Shown: positions 1 through 8,171 of the stretch, piece by piece
How positions within the stretch are numbered: position 1 is the first letter of the stretch
Layout of the letters: every line of letters starts with the position of its first letter
From: Pseudarthrobacter sp.
GTDB lineage: Bacteria; Actinomycetota; Actinomycetes; Actinomycetales; Micrococcaceae
Direction of reading: 5' to 3'
Assembly: GCA_031178005.1 (NCBI GenBank)
Contig: JAPSJV010000003.1
Coordinates: forward strand, 145,829 to 209,828
Length of the DNA stretch: 64,000 nt
Notes under the pieces: generated by a model
Seen by the model: the letters and a program-made list of their open reading frames with translations, nothing else
The model's database searches: none
Told to the model about the DNA's origin: nothing
Position numbers and translations under genes: made by a program

Positions 1-508
1 CAACAGGCGCGTTCGGAATCTCAAAGTTCTGCCCCGGACGCCCCGTTCCGACGCCGATCCGTACGGCGTCGTACAGCGTCACGTCGGCTGCGGGCACGAG
101 TACGTTCGCTGCGCCCGCGGCGATGACGGCCGCCGCCGTCGTCGTAAACACCGGTTGCGGTGCCCCGGGCACTCCGGCAGGACAGCCCACCTGGGTGCCG
201 CGCGGGATCTGGACTTCATCCGTGCCCGGGGTGGCCCGGCTGAACTCCAGCAGGGTTTCCGCGGTGCTGGGCGGATGGAGGCTGGTGCCGATGAGGTTCA
301 GGAACACCGCGTACAGCTTCTCCGGAACCCGGTTGACCCGGTACAGGAGCGTTTCGGTGACGAACGCGAACGCCTCCAGGATCACAATGCCGGGATCATG
401 TACCGAGAGGTCCGTCCACTCCGGGTCCAGCTGCCGGATGCGCTGGCGGGCTGCCGCCACCAGGTCCGCGAAGTTCCGGTCGTCGAGATTGGGAACGGGG
501 ATACTCAT
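1..508 (-). CDS. eCIS baseplate J-like assembly protein, 5' part only
   Basis: Only the first 169 residues lie in the window; the gene continues past position 1. The start is the ATG at 508-506, which overlaps the stop of the upstream gp25-like gene as ATGA, so the two are translationally coupled. The N-terminus runs from MSIPVPNLDDRNF through EWTDLSVHDPGIVILEAFA to LYRVNRVPEKLY. This is the usual opening of putative baseplate assembly proteins of phage-tail-like injection systems (baseplate J/gp6-like). Such proteins form the wedge that links the spike hub to the sheath. The family call is confident; which of the two baseplate paralogues it is cannot be told from the fragment. Confidence 0.85.
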   Translation of the reverse strand, partial: MSIPVPNLDDRNFADLVAAARQRIRQLDPEWTDLSVHDPGIVILEAFAFVTETLLYRVNRVPEKLYAVFLNLIGTSLHPPSTAETLLEFSRATPGTDEVQIPRGTQVGCPAGVPGAPQPVFTTTAAAVIAAGAANVLVPAADVTLYDAVRIGVGTGRPGQNFEIPNAPV

Positions 509-939
509 GGGGCGCCTCCGGAAGCAACGGGCACGGCAATGGCGATTTCGTCCTCAAGGGCCGTGGTGCGCACCCGGTAACGCAGCCTGACTTCCAGGAG
601 CTCAGGGGTTTCCGGTGACCGTCCGGCGTCGAGCGAGATGACGCTGACTCGGGGCTCCCACTGCTCCACTGCGCGGGCGACGTAGTGGATGGCCAGACCT
701 GCGGTGGTGTCGTCCGCCGGGGCGAAAACCAGGCGGAACAGGTGGCAGCCGTAGGTGGGCCTGTTGATCCGCTCGCCGGGCCTGGTGCTCAACAGCAGCA
801 GCAGCGCCTGCCGGACCGACGCGGCATCGGTGACAATGCCCAGCCGCCCCGCGGGCGTGAGGCGCAGCCCCGGAACTCCGGAGCCGGCGTCGAAATCCGG
901 GTGGATGAAGGCGATCGACCGGTACCGGGGGGCGCTCAC
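505..939 (-). CDS. gp25/gpW-like baseplate wedge protein of the eCIS
   Basis: A 144-residue protein. The GTG start at 939-937 overlaps the stop of the PAAR-like gene by 4 nt (GTGA); a longer reading would overlap that gene much further. The central stretch GRLGIVTDAASVRQALLLLLSTRPGERINRPTYGCHLFRLVF is typical of the gp25/gpW lysozyme-like baseplate family, including the RPxYGC motif. In the family this protein initiates sheath assembly at the baseplate. It sits between the spike-tip gene and the baseplate J gene, as in other eCIS operons. No catalytic lysozyme role is implied. Confidence 0.88.
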   Translation of the reverse strand: MSAPRYRSIAFIHPDFDAGSGVPGLRLTPAGRLGIVTDAASVRQALLLLLSTRPGERINRPTYGCHLFRLVFAPADDTTAGLAIHYVARAVEQWEPRVSVISLDAGRSPETPELLEVRLRYRVRTTALEDEIAIAVPVASGGAP

Positions 940-1274
940 GATCCGGCCTCCACAAAAACCTGGCCGGGCCGGCGCACCGTGTATTTCACGGCTCCGGGAG
1001 GTGTGCCGTCCGTGAAGCCTTCCACGGTATCCAGGCACACAGACTGGCCGCCGATCCGCACAAACCCGGAGTAGCCGGTCCGCACCACCAGGGTTTTGGT
1101 ACACGGCTTGATGTTGATTCCCACGTTGGGGCACATGGCGATGTCCCGGCCCTGTGGATCGTGATCCACCAGGACCGGCAGCCCGGCTACCCGTACCCAC
1201 TCCTGTGAGGGCACGTTGGCCACGATTCCGTCGTGGCCGCAGCGCAGGATGGCCTGGGTGACCAGCAGTTTCAT
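936..1274 (-). CDS. PAAR-like spike-tip protein
   Basis: A 112-residue protein starting at the ATG at 1274, which shares one base with the VgrG-like stop (TGATG). Residues 1-60 carry short beta-type blocks with the motif ILRCGHDG near 9-16 and a second cysteine motif MCPNVGINIKPCTK. This arrangement is seen in the small PAAR-like proteins that cap the spike in actinobacterial injection systems. Expected role: sharpen the tip of the VgrG trimer and possibly carry an effector. The position directly after the spike gene supports this. Sequence similarity to canonical PAAR repeats is weak, so the call leans partly on context. Confidence 0.72.
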   Translation of the reverse strand: MKLLVTQAILRCGHDGIVANVPSQEWVRVAGLPVLVDHDPQGRDIAMCPNVGINIKPCTKTLVVRTGYSGFVRIGGQSVCLDTVEGFTDGTPPGAVKYTVRRPGQVFVEAGS

Positions 1275-2803
1275 CAGGCCTCCTCAAAATCCACGGTTTT
1301 TGCCCGGATGGTCATGGACTTCCCTGGAGCCTCGAGCAGCAGGTCGGTGGCCGCCGTGATCCGGAGTTTGTTGGGGCCAAGTTCCACCGTGGAGCCGTGG
1401 CCGTTGCTGAGCCGGATGGTCTGGGCATGCCCGTCCAGTTGGACCTCCTGGCCGTCCCGGGTCCTGAAAGTGAAACGGCCGTCCCGCGGTCCGCTCACCT
1501 GCGCATCCGGCGGCTGCTCAGTTCCGAACAGCCCGCCCAGCACAATCGCCTGCGCTGGGTCGGACGCAGGCAGCAGCACCAGCACGGTGTCATCCGGGCC
1601 CGGTGGTGCCACCATCCCTTTGTCCGCACCCGCGGCCGCATACATCACCGGGACCCACGGCGTCTCCAGCTCTGGATATGCCGGCAACCTCACCCGGACG
1701 CGTCCCCGGCCGTCCGGATCGTCGACGTCGGACACCACACCGAGGGTGAAAACGTCCGGCTTGCGTTCCGGCGGCGGAGGCGGCGGGAGGGTGGAGGCCG
1801 TGGTCTCGTAGCCCGTGCCGTCCAGCCGGTGGGTCACGGAAGTGACGGCGTAGGTGCCTTCCAGCCGCTGGGCGATCCCGCGGACGCGGACGCGGCCTCC
1901 GGCCCGGAGCCGGGGATCGCCGTCGGCCACAAACACGGCGGTGACCTGGCCGGCCACCCGGACGTCCAGTTCCGCCTGCGCCAAGTGGTCCGCAAGCTCC
2001 TCCGAGGCGAGCGGCTCGTTGTCCCGCAGCAGCTCGCCGCCCGCGCCCACGGATGCCAGGGCGGGGTCCGCTGTGACCCCCGCCTTTGCATCGCTGCTGC
2101 CTGCGGTGGCACTTTGCGGGGACGCGTCGTCGGCCCGCCACCCGGAGGTGCGGGCACCTGCGAAGGCCGGTTCCTGGCTGACTTCAACCTCTGCCGAGTG
2201 CAGGGAGGCGCCCAGTTCCAGGTCCAGAGGCTCGCCTTCGCCGGACAGGCCGGGCAGCCGGAGCGTGCCGTCGTCCACCACCGGATACACTCCCACCCGG
2301 GCGCTTTGTTCCACCAGCAGGCTCAGGTCAGATCGGGCGCACTGGTACACGTCGCCCAGCGCTGTCCCGCCGCCGGTGACCTGCAGGCCGGTGCCCTCGC
2401 AGAGTGTGCCGGCCAGCCGGGCCAGGTCCGTGTCCGGGTGGAACCTGGTGAACTGGCGCTTCCGCAGGCGGTGCAAGGCATCGTAGGCGCGGACCCGGAG
2501 TTCCTGGGACAGGTCTGCGCCGTAGCTGTACTCCACCACCGTCACCTCGCCCACAAACAGCGGTGCCCGGAAACCGCCCACCTCCACGCGGAGGGCATCT
2601 CCGGGAGCAGGGTCGACGCCGGACCGCCCCTGCGTGCGGCCGCCGGACCCACCCGGGCCGGGCCGCCAGCTGACCAGGCACTGGGCGGGCCGGGCCAGGG
2701 TACTGAGAACCTGCACCGAGGTGATGGCGGCGGTTTCGGACGCGGTGAGCCGCCGCCGCCCGAGGGTGACGATCAGTTCCGGCAGCCCCTGGAGCTGCCT
2801 CAT
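1274..2803 (-). CDS. VgrG-like spike protein (gp27/gp5 fusion)
   Basis: A 509-residue protein starting MRQLQGLPEL at the ATG 2803, 10 nt after the previous stop. Longer upstream readings would run into that gene. The N-terminal ~300 residues are gp27-like: FRAPLFVGEVTVVEYSYG, YDALHRLRKRQFTRF, then RVRGIAQRLEGTYAVTSVTHRLDG. From about residue 355 follows a gp5-type OB fold (LGVVSDVDDPDGRGRVRVRLPAY, ETPWVPVM) and a C-terminal beta tail with LDGHAQTIRLSNGHGSTVEL. It would trimerise into the puncturing spike of the injection system. A low-complexity Ser/Ala linker near residues 225-255 is variable in such proteins. Confidence 0.92.
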   Translation of the reverse strand: MRQLQGLPELIVTLGRRRLTASETAAITSVQVLSTLARPAQCLVSWRPGPGGSGGRTQGRSGVDPAPGDALRVEVGGFRAPLFVGEVTVVEYSYGADLSQELRVRAYDALHRLRKRQFTRFHPDTDLARLAGTLCEGTGLQVTGGGTALGDVYQCARSDLSLLVEQSARVGVYPVVDDGTLRLPGLSGEGEPLDLELGASLHSAEVEVSQEPAFAGARTSGWRADDASPQSATAGSSDAKAGVTADPALASVGAGGELLRDNEPLASEELADHLAQAELDVRVAGQVTAVFVADGDPRLRAGGRVRVRGIAQRLEGTYAVTSVTHRLDGTGYETTASTLPPPPPPERKPDVFTLGVVSDVDDPDGRGRVRVRLPAYPELETPWVPVMYAAAGADKGMVAPPGPDDTVLVLLPASDPAQAIVLGGLFGTEQPPDAQVSGPRDGRFTFRTRDGQEVQLDGHAQTIRLSNGHGSTVELGPNKLRITAATDLLLEAPGKSMTIRAKTVDFEEA

Positions 2804-2813
2804 CTCCGGTTCC

Positions 2814-3575
2814 TCACGGTGCTTCCCCCAGCGGCGGCACTGCGAGTGGGCCGGAGAAGCGGGCCGGATCATCCACGTTGTTGTACTCCAGCAGCAGCTT
2901 CCACAACAGTGGCGTGCCAAAGGCCTGCAGGCTCAGGCGTCCCAGCTCACCGGGAGGAACGTCCGGAACCGGGGCGCCGCCGTCGGGCTCGCCTTCGCCG
3001 GTAGGAGCGGTGCTGCCGTCCCCGAAGACGGGGAGCGTGTCCACCGGCGGGGCGGTGAGGTCCACGGCAGGGAGGCGCTGCGCCAGCTCGTAGTTTTCGC
3101 CGCCTTCCTCGTCGGCGCTCTGGCCCACGCGGACAAAAACCATCCGCATCCAGGAACGTAACGGCGACCCGTCGGGCGAGAACCTGTCGAAGCGCTCGGC
3201 CACCTCCGTCACGATCCCGGGGACGTTCCAGGCGCGGCCCCACACAAAGCGGACCGACGGCGGCCGGCGCTGCCGCTCCACCTCCGCGCTGTTCTCCGCG
3301 AGCGCCCAGATGGGCCGGGTCATCTGCCGCACGTCCTGCAGATGGAGGTTGGCCGGGGCGAGATCCACGTCAAACAGCAGGTCCAGGCGCAGCTCCGTGT
3401 GGCCGCCGCCGGTGAACAGCAGGGGATCGTCAGCCAGCCCGGAGCCGGTGAGCTTGCCGCCGGCGGACCTGCGTGCTTCCACTCCGGCCGTCCGGGTCAT
3501 CACCACGGTCTCCGGATTCAGCAGGCAGCCCAGGTGTTCGCCGGTGTCCTCGATCAGGAAAGCCACCCGTTCCAT
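2814..3575 (-). CDS. eCIS hub/tube-initiator protein with LysM-like C-terminus
   Basis: 253 residues. The N-terminus (VAFLIEDTGEHLGCLLNPETVVMTRTAGVEAR, then TELRLDLLFDV) matches the CIS tube-protein domain found in Afp7-like proteins, which adapt the spike hub to the first tube ring. The C-terminal 60 residues (GRLSLQAFGTPLLWKLLLEYNNVDDPARF ending LAVPPL) resemble the LysM-like module usual in this protein. Between them is an acidic, Pro/Gly-rich linker (about 180-205). It lies just upstream of the VgrG-like gene on the same strand, the normal order. Family call is good; the exact structural position is inferred. Confidence 0.82.
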   Translation of the reverse strand: MERVAFLIEDTGEHLGCLLNPETVVMTRTAGVEARRSAGGKLTGSGLADDPLLFTGGGHTELRLDLLFDVDLAPANLHLQDVRQMTRPIWALAENSAEVERQRRPPSVRFVWGRAWNVPGIVTEVAERFDRFSPDGSPLRSWMRMVFVRVGQSADEEGGENYELAQRLPAVDLTAPPVDTLPVFGDGSTAPTGEGEPDGGAPVPDVPPGELGRLSLQAFGTPLLWKLLLEYNNVDDPARFSGPLAVPPLGEAP

Positions 3576-3576
3576 C

Positions 3577-4902
3577 TCACACCGCCCGCTGTTCGTCGCG
3601 GAGCCGGAGCGTGCGGGTCAGCAGGTGTTCGACGCGCTCCGGAGGCATGGATGGTGCCTGCCGGGCTTGTGATTGCGGAAGCTCGGGCCACTCGCCGGCG
3701 AGGGCTGGGCGGGGCGGCGGTGGGTCCATCTTTTCCACGGGCAGGGTCGGGTCAGGGCCGACGACGGCGGAACGGCCTTCGTAGCTGTCCGTTCGTTCTG
3801 CCGGTGGTTGGGGTACCTGCGGCCGGGTTTGGTCCGGGGGCTCAGGCTGCCGGTGCCTGGTGCTCGGGTGCAGGGCTGGCGGTTGGGCCGCACGGCTGAC
3901 GGTGGAACCGGGGGATATGGGACCGGGGGTTGGGGCCGGTGCTTCCCGGGCAGCGGGGTCCTGCGGTCCCGAAGGTGCCCCGTCTGACGACGGGAGTTCC
4001 CGGGCTGGAGACTCCGGTGAGGCTTGCCGTGGGTCCGGTGCGTTGGGCAGGAGGGGCGGCGGGTCCTGGGAGCCGTTCGAGCCGCGCTGATGGATGGTGC
4101 CTGCCGGTGATCCGGCAGCGGCGGGACCGGCAGTGTCAGCAGGTACAGCGGAAGCGGACGAGGGGACGGAACCAGTGCCTGCAGATCCGGAAAATCCAGG
4201 GTGATCCGCAACAGACCGGGAGTCCCGCACCGCGGATCCGGATGCCTGGGGGACCGCCGTGGGATGTCCGGACCCGTGGTTGGACTCCGGCCCGGCCGGC
4301 TGTTCTGGAGCGCGGCGGCCGACGATCAACCGCGGAACACGCCGCGCAACTGGTTCCCGAAACCGGAGCCCGCGCTGTCCTGGTAGCGCCTCCGCTTGTA
4401 CCGGGTCTCCTTGTACGGCGTCTCCTTGGGGTGTGCCGGTTTCCATCCGGACAGGATTGGCGTCGACCCAGGCATCCCGGGAAGGAATTTCCGGAGAGCC
4501 CGGCGAGTCTGCACCGGCTTCAGCACTCCGGGCACCATGGACGCCAGGCTGAGGCAACAGAGGCCCGCCCTTCCGTGGCGCATCCGGGACCAGTCCTGCC
4601 TGGCGCAGGAGCTTCACCCAGTGCTCCGGCGCCCCGGCCACATCGAAACGCCGGCCGGCCCCGGCACTGGCACCCGGATATCCTGCCCCGCCAAAGCCAG
4701 CACCACCGGAGTCCCCGCCAAAGCCAGCCCCACCGGAGTCCCTGCGCTGCGGGCCGCCACCGGCGCTCCCACCCGGCCCGCCGCCGTCGTACCTCCCGTC
4801 CTGGACGGGATCCTGCGACCGTGATTCCCGGGGCGACAGGCTGTCCGCCGCCTGCCGGAGCCAGCCGGCGGCGGCGCTACGCCACCGGTGCCCGGGCATC
4901 AT
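3577..4902 (-). CDS. Large Pro/Gly/Ser-rich disordered protein in the eCIS operon
   Basis: 441 residues, mostly low complexity: Gly/Ser repeats at about 35-80 (GGAGFGGDSGGAGFGGAGY), then long Pro/Ser/Ala tracts. Short ordered islands are visible: HRWRSAAAGWLRQAADSLS at the N-terminus, APEHWVKLLRQAGLVPDAP near 90-110, RRVPRLIVGRRAP near 190, and RVEHLLTRTLRLRDEQRAV at the end. The start at 4902 overlaps the tube gene end by 26 nt. Actinobacterial eCIS loci often carry a fast-evolving Pro-rich protein at this place. No enzymatic function is recognised. It could be a scaffold, tape-measure-like factor or effector adaptor. Confidence 0.7.
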   Translation of the reverse strand: MMPGHRWRSAAAGWLRQAADSLSPRESRSQDPVQDGRYDGGGPGGSAGGGPQRRDSGGAGFGGDSGGAGFGGAGYPGASAGAGRRFDVAGAPEHWVKLLRQAGLVPDAPRKGGPLLPQPGVHGARSAEAGADSPGSPEIPSRDAWVDANPVRMETGTPQGDAVQGDPVQAEALPGQRGLRFREPVARRVPRLIVGRRAPEQPAGPESNHGSGHPTAVPQASGSAVRDSRSVADHPGFSGSAGTGSVPSSASAVPADTAGPAAAGSPAGTIHQRGSNGSQDPPPLLPNAPDPRQASPESPARELPSSDGAPSGPQDPAAREAPAPTPGPISPGSTVSRAAQPPALHPSTRHRQPEPPDQTRPQVPQPPAERTDSYEGRSAVVGPDPTLPVEKMDPPPPRPALAGEWPELPQSQARQAPSMPPERVEHLLTRTLRLRDEQRAV

Positions 4903-5365
4903 CGAGCTCCAGGCGGTCGTAGGCGATGCTGAGTGATTCGATGGCCAGGTTTTTGCCCAGCGCGTCCAGCGGCGCCCCGAACCAGTCGCACGGCCAGGCG
5001 CCGATCAGGTTCCAGCGGCGCACCTCGGCGCTGCCGGCGTCGTTGAGCATGGCGATGGAGACGTTGCGGCGCTCCACCTGGCCCTGCACAGCGCGGAACA
5101 GCCACTGCAGCATTTCGGTGGAATCGGTCAGGCCGTATTTCAAGGTGACGGGGGAATACTCAACCTGGCCGGGAATCACGCGGACCGCACTGTTCTCGCC
5201 GCCGGCGCGGAACAGGATCCTGCCGATTGACATGCCCAGGCCCTCCACCTTGGTGAAATGCCCCTGGACCACGCCCTGGATCACCACCTTGAAGTTGAAG
5301 TCGCGGTACGGAGTGACCTGGACACCCGGCTGGGCTGATGGCGGGATGGTGGGTTGCGTGGTCAT
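4877..5365 (-). CDS. eCIS inner tube protein (gp19/Afp1-like)
   Basis: 162 residues, starting MTTQPTIPPSA one base after the sheath stop. The core YRDFNFKVVIQGVVQGHFTKVEGLGMS, then VTLKYGLTDSTEMLQWLFRAVQG and AWPCDWFGAPLDALGKNLAIESLSIAYDRLEL, is the standard tail-tube/Hcp-like fold of the phage tail protein family (T4 gp19-like). It would stack as hexameric rings inside the sheath. Only this one clear tube gene is present in the visible operon, while many eCIS clusters have two or three. Confidence 0.92.
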   Translation of the reverse strand: MTTQPTIPPSAQPGVQVTPYRDFNFKVVIQGVVQGHFTKVEGLGMSIGRILFRAGGENSAVRVIPGQVEYSPVTLKYGLTDSTEMLQWLFRAVQGQVERRNVSIAMLNDAGSAEVRRWNLIGAWPCDWFGAPLDALGKNLAIESLSIAYDRLELDDARAPVA

Positions 5366-5366
5366 C

Positions 5367-6692
5367 TTAGGCTCCCGCGGTTTCTATCTCGGTGGTGTCA
5401 GCGGATTGCATGAGTTTGAAGATCACAAACTCGGCAGGCTTCACGGGCGCGATGCCGATCTCCGTGATGACCTGGCCGGCATCCCGCACGCTGGCCGGGT
5501 TGTTTTCCTCATCGCACTTCACATAAAAGGCCTGTTGCGGAGTAGTGCCCAGCAGGGCTCCGTCCCGCCACACGTTGGTGAGGAACGCTCCCACGTCCCG
5601 GCGGATGGACTTCCACAGCGTGTGGTCGTTGGGCTCGAACACCACCCAGCGGGTCCCCTCGGCCACGGATTCCTTGATCATGTTGGTGAGCCTGCGGACG
5701 TTGATGTACCGGTATTCGCTGGCCTCCGGAGCCTTGGTGCGCGCTCCCCAGATCCGGATTCCTTCGCCGGGGAAATAGCGGATGCAGTTCACACCGGCCG
5801 GGTTGAGGACTTCCTGTTCGCCCCGGCTCACCCGCCGCACCAGGTCCAGCGCCCCCTGGATCGGTTCGTTCGCGGGCGCCTTGTGGACCCCGCGGATGGC
5901 ATCCACGCGCGCCCAAACCCCGGCAATATGGCCCGACGGCGGCTGGGTCACTTTCTTCCCGGACACCGGATCGATCATCACGATCCACGGGTAGTAAAGC
6001 GCCGTGTAGCCGCCGGGGGACTGCGGCGCACCTGCAGCGTCATCCCGGCTGGAGCGCCTGGCCGACGACGGTGCTGACGCGGGGCTTGGCGGGGCCGCCG
6101 CGGGCTTGGGCGGTTCGCCTTCTGTTGTGCCGCCGTCGGACGCTCCTTCGGCCTCCGCATCTTCTGCGGCGCTGTCCTCGCTGTCCTCCTCCGGCACCCC
6201 GGAAGTTGCCGCCTTGGTGAGGGTGCCGACGTCGTCCACGGTTTCCGCGGTGTCCAGGATGGCCATCCGGTCCTGCCGCAGCGGATGCTCCACGTGGGCC
6301 TGCAAGGCGGCGTAAGCCTCGGCTCCGGAGAACCCGGGAGTGGCCACCATGGAAATGTCGTCGATGGCCTCCAGCAGCGTGAGCCCGGATGGCTTTGCCG
6401 CGGTCCCGGTGAGGCTCCCGTCCTTGCCCACGTTCACCACGTAGCAGCGGCCACCGCCGTTGGCGAAGAAACCGTACACCGCGTTGGACAGCGGTGTGCC
6501 CTCGGCGGCCTTGCCCACAAACCGGTCCACGAACTGGCTCCAGTTATCCAGCACCACTGCCTCGTGCCGGAATGCCGAGTCGTCAGGCGCCATCCCCACG
6601 AACGCCGCGATGCTGGTGCTGACCTGCCCTATGGGACGGGCGCCGCTGGGTATTTCCTGTACATACACTCCCGGCGCCAGATAGTTCGCCAT
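5367..6692 (-). CDS. Contractile tail sheath protein with acidic insert
   Basis: 441 residues. The N-terminus LAPGVYVQEIPSGARPI is the diagnostic sheath motif, and the C-terminal third (WVVFEPNDHTLWKSIRRDVGAFLTNVWRDGALLG, then FYVKCDEENNP) is the conserved assembly domain of phage tail sheath family proteins. Between about residues 165 and 228 lies an unusual insertion, first Glu/Asp-rich (EEDSEDSAAEDAEAEG) and then Pro/Ala/Ser-rich, before GGYTALYYPWIVMIDP resumes. The insert probably loops out on the sheath surface. The protein would contract to drive the tube. The start ATG at 6692 follows a GGGAGCG Shine-Dalgarno. Confidence 0.95.
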   Translation of the reverse strand: MANYLAPGVYVQEIPSGARPIGQVSTSIAAFVGMAPDDSAFRHEAVVLDNWSQFVDRFVGKAAEGTPLSNAVYGFFANGGGRCYVVNVGKDGSLTGTAAKPSGLTLLEAIDDISMVATPGFSGAEAYAALQAHVEHPLRQDRMAILDTAETVDDVGTLTKAATSGVPEEDSEDSAAEDAEAEGASDGGTTEGEPPKPAAAPPSPASAPSSARRSSRDDAAGAPQSPGGYTALYYPWIVMIDPVSGKKVTQPPSGHIAGVWARVDAIRGVHKAPANEPIQGALDLVRRVSRGEQEVLNPAGVNCIRYFPGEGIRIWGARTKAPEASEYRYINVRRLTNMIKESVAEGTRWVVFEPNDHTLWKSIRRDVGAFLTNVWRDGALLGTTPQQAFYVKCDEENNPASVRDAGQVITEIGIAPVKPAEFVIFKLMQSADTTEIETAGA

Positions 6693-6705
6693 GGTGCGCT
6701 CCCTT

Positions 6706-7365
6706 TCATTCCCACCGGATGGTTACCGGCAGGGTCTTGGTGGTTGCTGTGACCTGCCGTTCGGTGCCGCGGACCGCCACGGCGAAATGCTGGAGTTCGT
6801 CCGCCGAGGCCAGGACCTCGAATCGGCCGGAGTCATCGCTGACCACGGCGTTGGCGGATGAATGAACGCGGATCCGCGCATGGGGGATTCCGTTGTTGTG
6901 GCTGTCCAGGAGCCGGCCGCTGATGGTGCGGCCGGCCACCAGCCTGGTGATCAGGGGTTCGCGGACGGGCGGGCCGGATGGTTCGTCCAGGCGCACGGAG
7001 ACGGGGATGCGGACCAGGAAGCCGAGGGCTTCCCTGTCCGTTTCGGCGGCCAGTTCCTGGTCAGGCACGGGTGCCGTGGCGTACTGGCTGTGATGTTCGA
7101 CGGCGAGCAGCAGCTTTTCGAGGTTGTCCAGCTGGTGGGGTCCCCGGCAGTCCACCCTGGCCGTGAGTTCCAGGTCCAGGACGGGACCGTCCCGTCGGGA
7201 GCGGCCCACACGTGTCAGTGCTGTGGGCCGGATGGTGGTGCCGGAGGGGTCATCCGGATCGTCGGAGCCACTTCGGGAGCCGTCGCTGAGCGTCACGTGC
7301 TCGGGGGCGATGGCGTTGTTGAGCAACCCGACGAGCTCGGTCAGCGAGGTTCGTACAACGCCCAT
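6706..7365 (-). CDS. DUF4255/Pvc16-like eCIS tube-terminator protein with carboxypeptidase-regulatory-like domain
   Basis: 219 residues from the ATG at 7365, preceded by GGGAGCC; the ATG 24 nt further up has no Shine-Dalgarno. Residues 1-145 (SLTELVGLLNNAI, LDLELTARVDC, LDNLEKLLLAVEHHSQY, LGFLVRIPVSVRLDEP) fit the DUF4255/Afp16 family that caps the tube end. Residues about 150-219 (GRTISGRLLDSHNNGIPHARIRVHSS, SDDSGRFEVLA) form a carboxypeptidase-regulatory-like beta sandwich, a common add-on in actinobacteria. It is the first visible gene of the eCIS operon. No clear promoter could be assigned in the 117-nt gap upstream. Confidence 0.82.
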   Translation of the reverse strand: MGVVRTSLTELVGLLNNAIAPEHVTLSDGSRSGSDDPDDPSGTTIRPTALTRVGRSRRDGPVLDLELTARVDCRGPHQLDNLEKLLLAVEHHSQYATAPVPDQELAAETDREALGFLVRIPVSVRLDEPSGPPVREPLITRLVAGRTISGRLLDSHNNGIPHARIRVHSSANAVVSDDSGRFEVLASADELQHFAVAVRGTERQVTATTKTLPVTIRWE

Positions 7366-7482
7366 GTGAAGGCTCCCAGTCCACAGCATTACACGCAGAA
7401 CGGATGGCCTTAGGGTACTCCTTGACAGTGCGTGCCGTCACTGGCTCGGGATGAAAAATTCCATTCGGTGTAGGAAGATTGT

Positions 7483-7983
7483 TCAGCTGTTTCCGGCTGT
7501 GCCTGAGGCTTCTTGCCCGGCCGCGACGGTGGCGGCGGTCATGGCCTCCATAAAACGGGCCGCAATCTCCAGTTCCGCTGGCGAAAATCCGGTCATCGCG
7601 GCACCCATGTGCCGGGCCAGCGGCATAAACATCGCACTGCCGTCCTGGTGCGCCTTGGGGGTCATGCGGAGCTGGACCTGGCGGCGGTCCGTGCCCATGC
7701 GCTCGCGGACAACGTGGCCTGAGCGGTCCAGTCGGTCGATCAGGGCGGTGGTGGCCGGCGAGCTGAGGTTCAGTTCCTTGCGCAGCACTCCGGGCGTCAC
7801 TACCTCGCAGTTGGCTGCGTATTTGATGATGACTGCAAGGGCGTTGAGGTCGGTGCGGTGCATGTCGTTCCGCCCGCCCGCGGCGTCCACATAGCGGTTG
7901 GCCTCGAGGGTGAAGTCCTGGAGGAGGCGGACCAGGGCCTGGAGGTCCGGATTGTCCGGACGCTTGAATTCCTCGCCTGCCAT
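7483..7983 (-). CDS. MarR-family transcriptional repressor
   Basis: 166 residues from the ATG at 7983, which has a strong Shine-Dalgarno (AAGGAGG, 5 nt spacing). A longer frame continues upstream but runs through the operator. The winged helix-turn-helix is clear: VVTPGVLRKELNLSSPATTALIDRLDRSGHVVRERMGTDRRQVQLRMTP, with the DRR wing motif. It is divergent from an MMPL transporter gene and separated from it by two palindromic sites, so it very likely represses that exporter and itself. The inducing ligand is unknown. Confidence 0.9.
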   Translation of the reverse strand: MAGEEFKRPDNPDLQALVRLLQDFTLEANRYVDAAGGRNDMHRTDLNALAVIIKYAANCEVVTPGVLRKELNLSSPATTALIDRLDRSGHVVRERMGTDRRQVQLRMTPKAHQDGSAMFMPLARHMGAAMTGFSPAELEIAARFMEAMTAATVAAGQEASGTAGNS

Positions 7984-8023
7984 GCGCCCCTCCTTGTCTT
8001 CCGGTCCCGTGTGCCGCCGCTCC

Positions 8024-8085
8024 CAACTAGGTAGCAGTAGTTGCCGTTTAGGGCACTCATAACGGCAACTAATGCTACCCAGTTG
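8024..8085. promoter_or_regulatory. Twin MarR operators between marR-like gene and MMPL gene
   Basis: Two 20-bp palindromic sites of the form CAACTA-N8-(T/C)AGTTG lie at 8024-8043 and 8066-8085. The whole 62-bp segment is also an inverted repeat: arms 8024-8048 and 8061-8085 match at 23 of 25 positions around a 12-nt spacer. Site centres are 42 bp apart, four helical turns. The location between divergent genes makes these the likely MarR-type binding sites. Confidence 0.8.
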
Positions 8086-8171
8086 CCGGAGGAGCCTGAT
8101 TTTATCTCGATAATGGAGATAGTTTATGGTGGATTCAACAGTAACCATTCATTTCCGGCCCCGAAGGAATC

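Noticed and set aside
1397..3004. 535-codon plus-strand frame over the VgrG-like and hub genes
   Set aside because: Arg/Pro/Gly/Ala-rich shadow frame opposite two well-supported eCIS genes.
1..7365. Prophage
   Set aside because: No integrase, terminase, capsid or lysis genes in view; gene set and order are those of an eCIS.
8030..8079. Intrinsic terminator for the MarR-type gene
   Set aside because: It lies upstream of that gene between divergent starts and contains operator-like palindromes, so a regulatory site is more likely.
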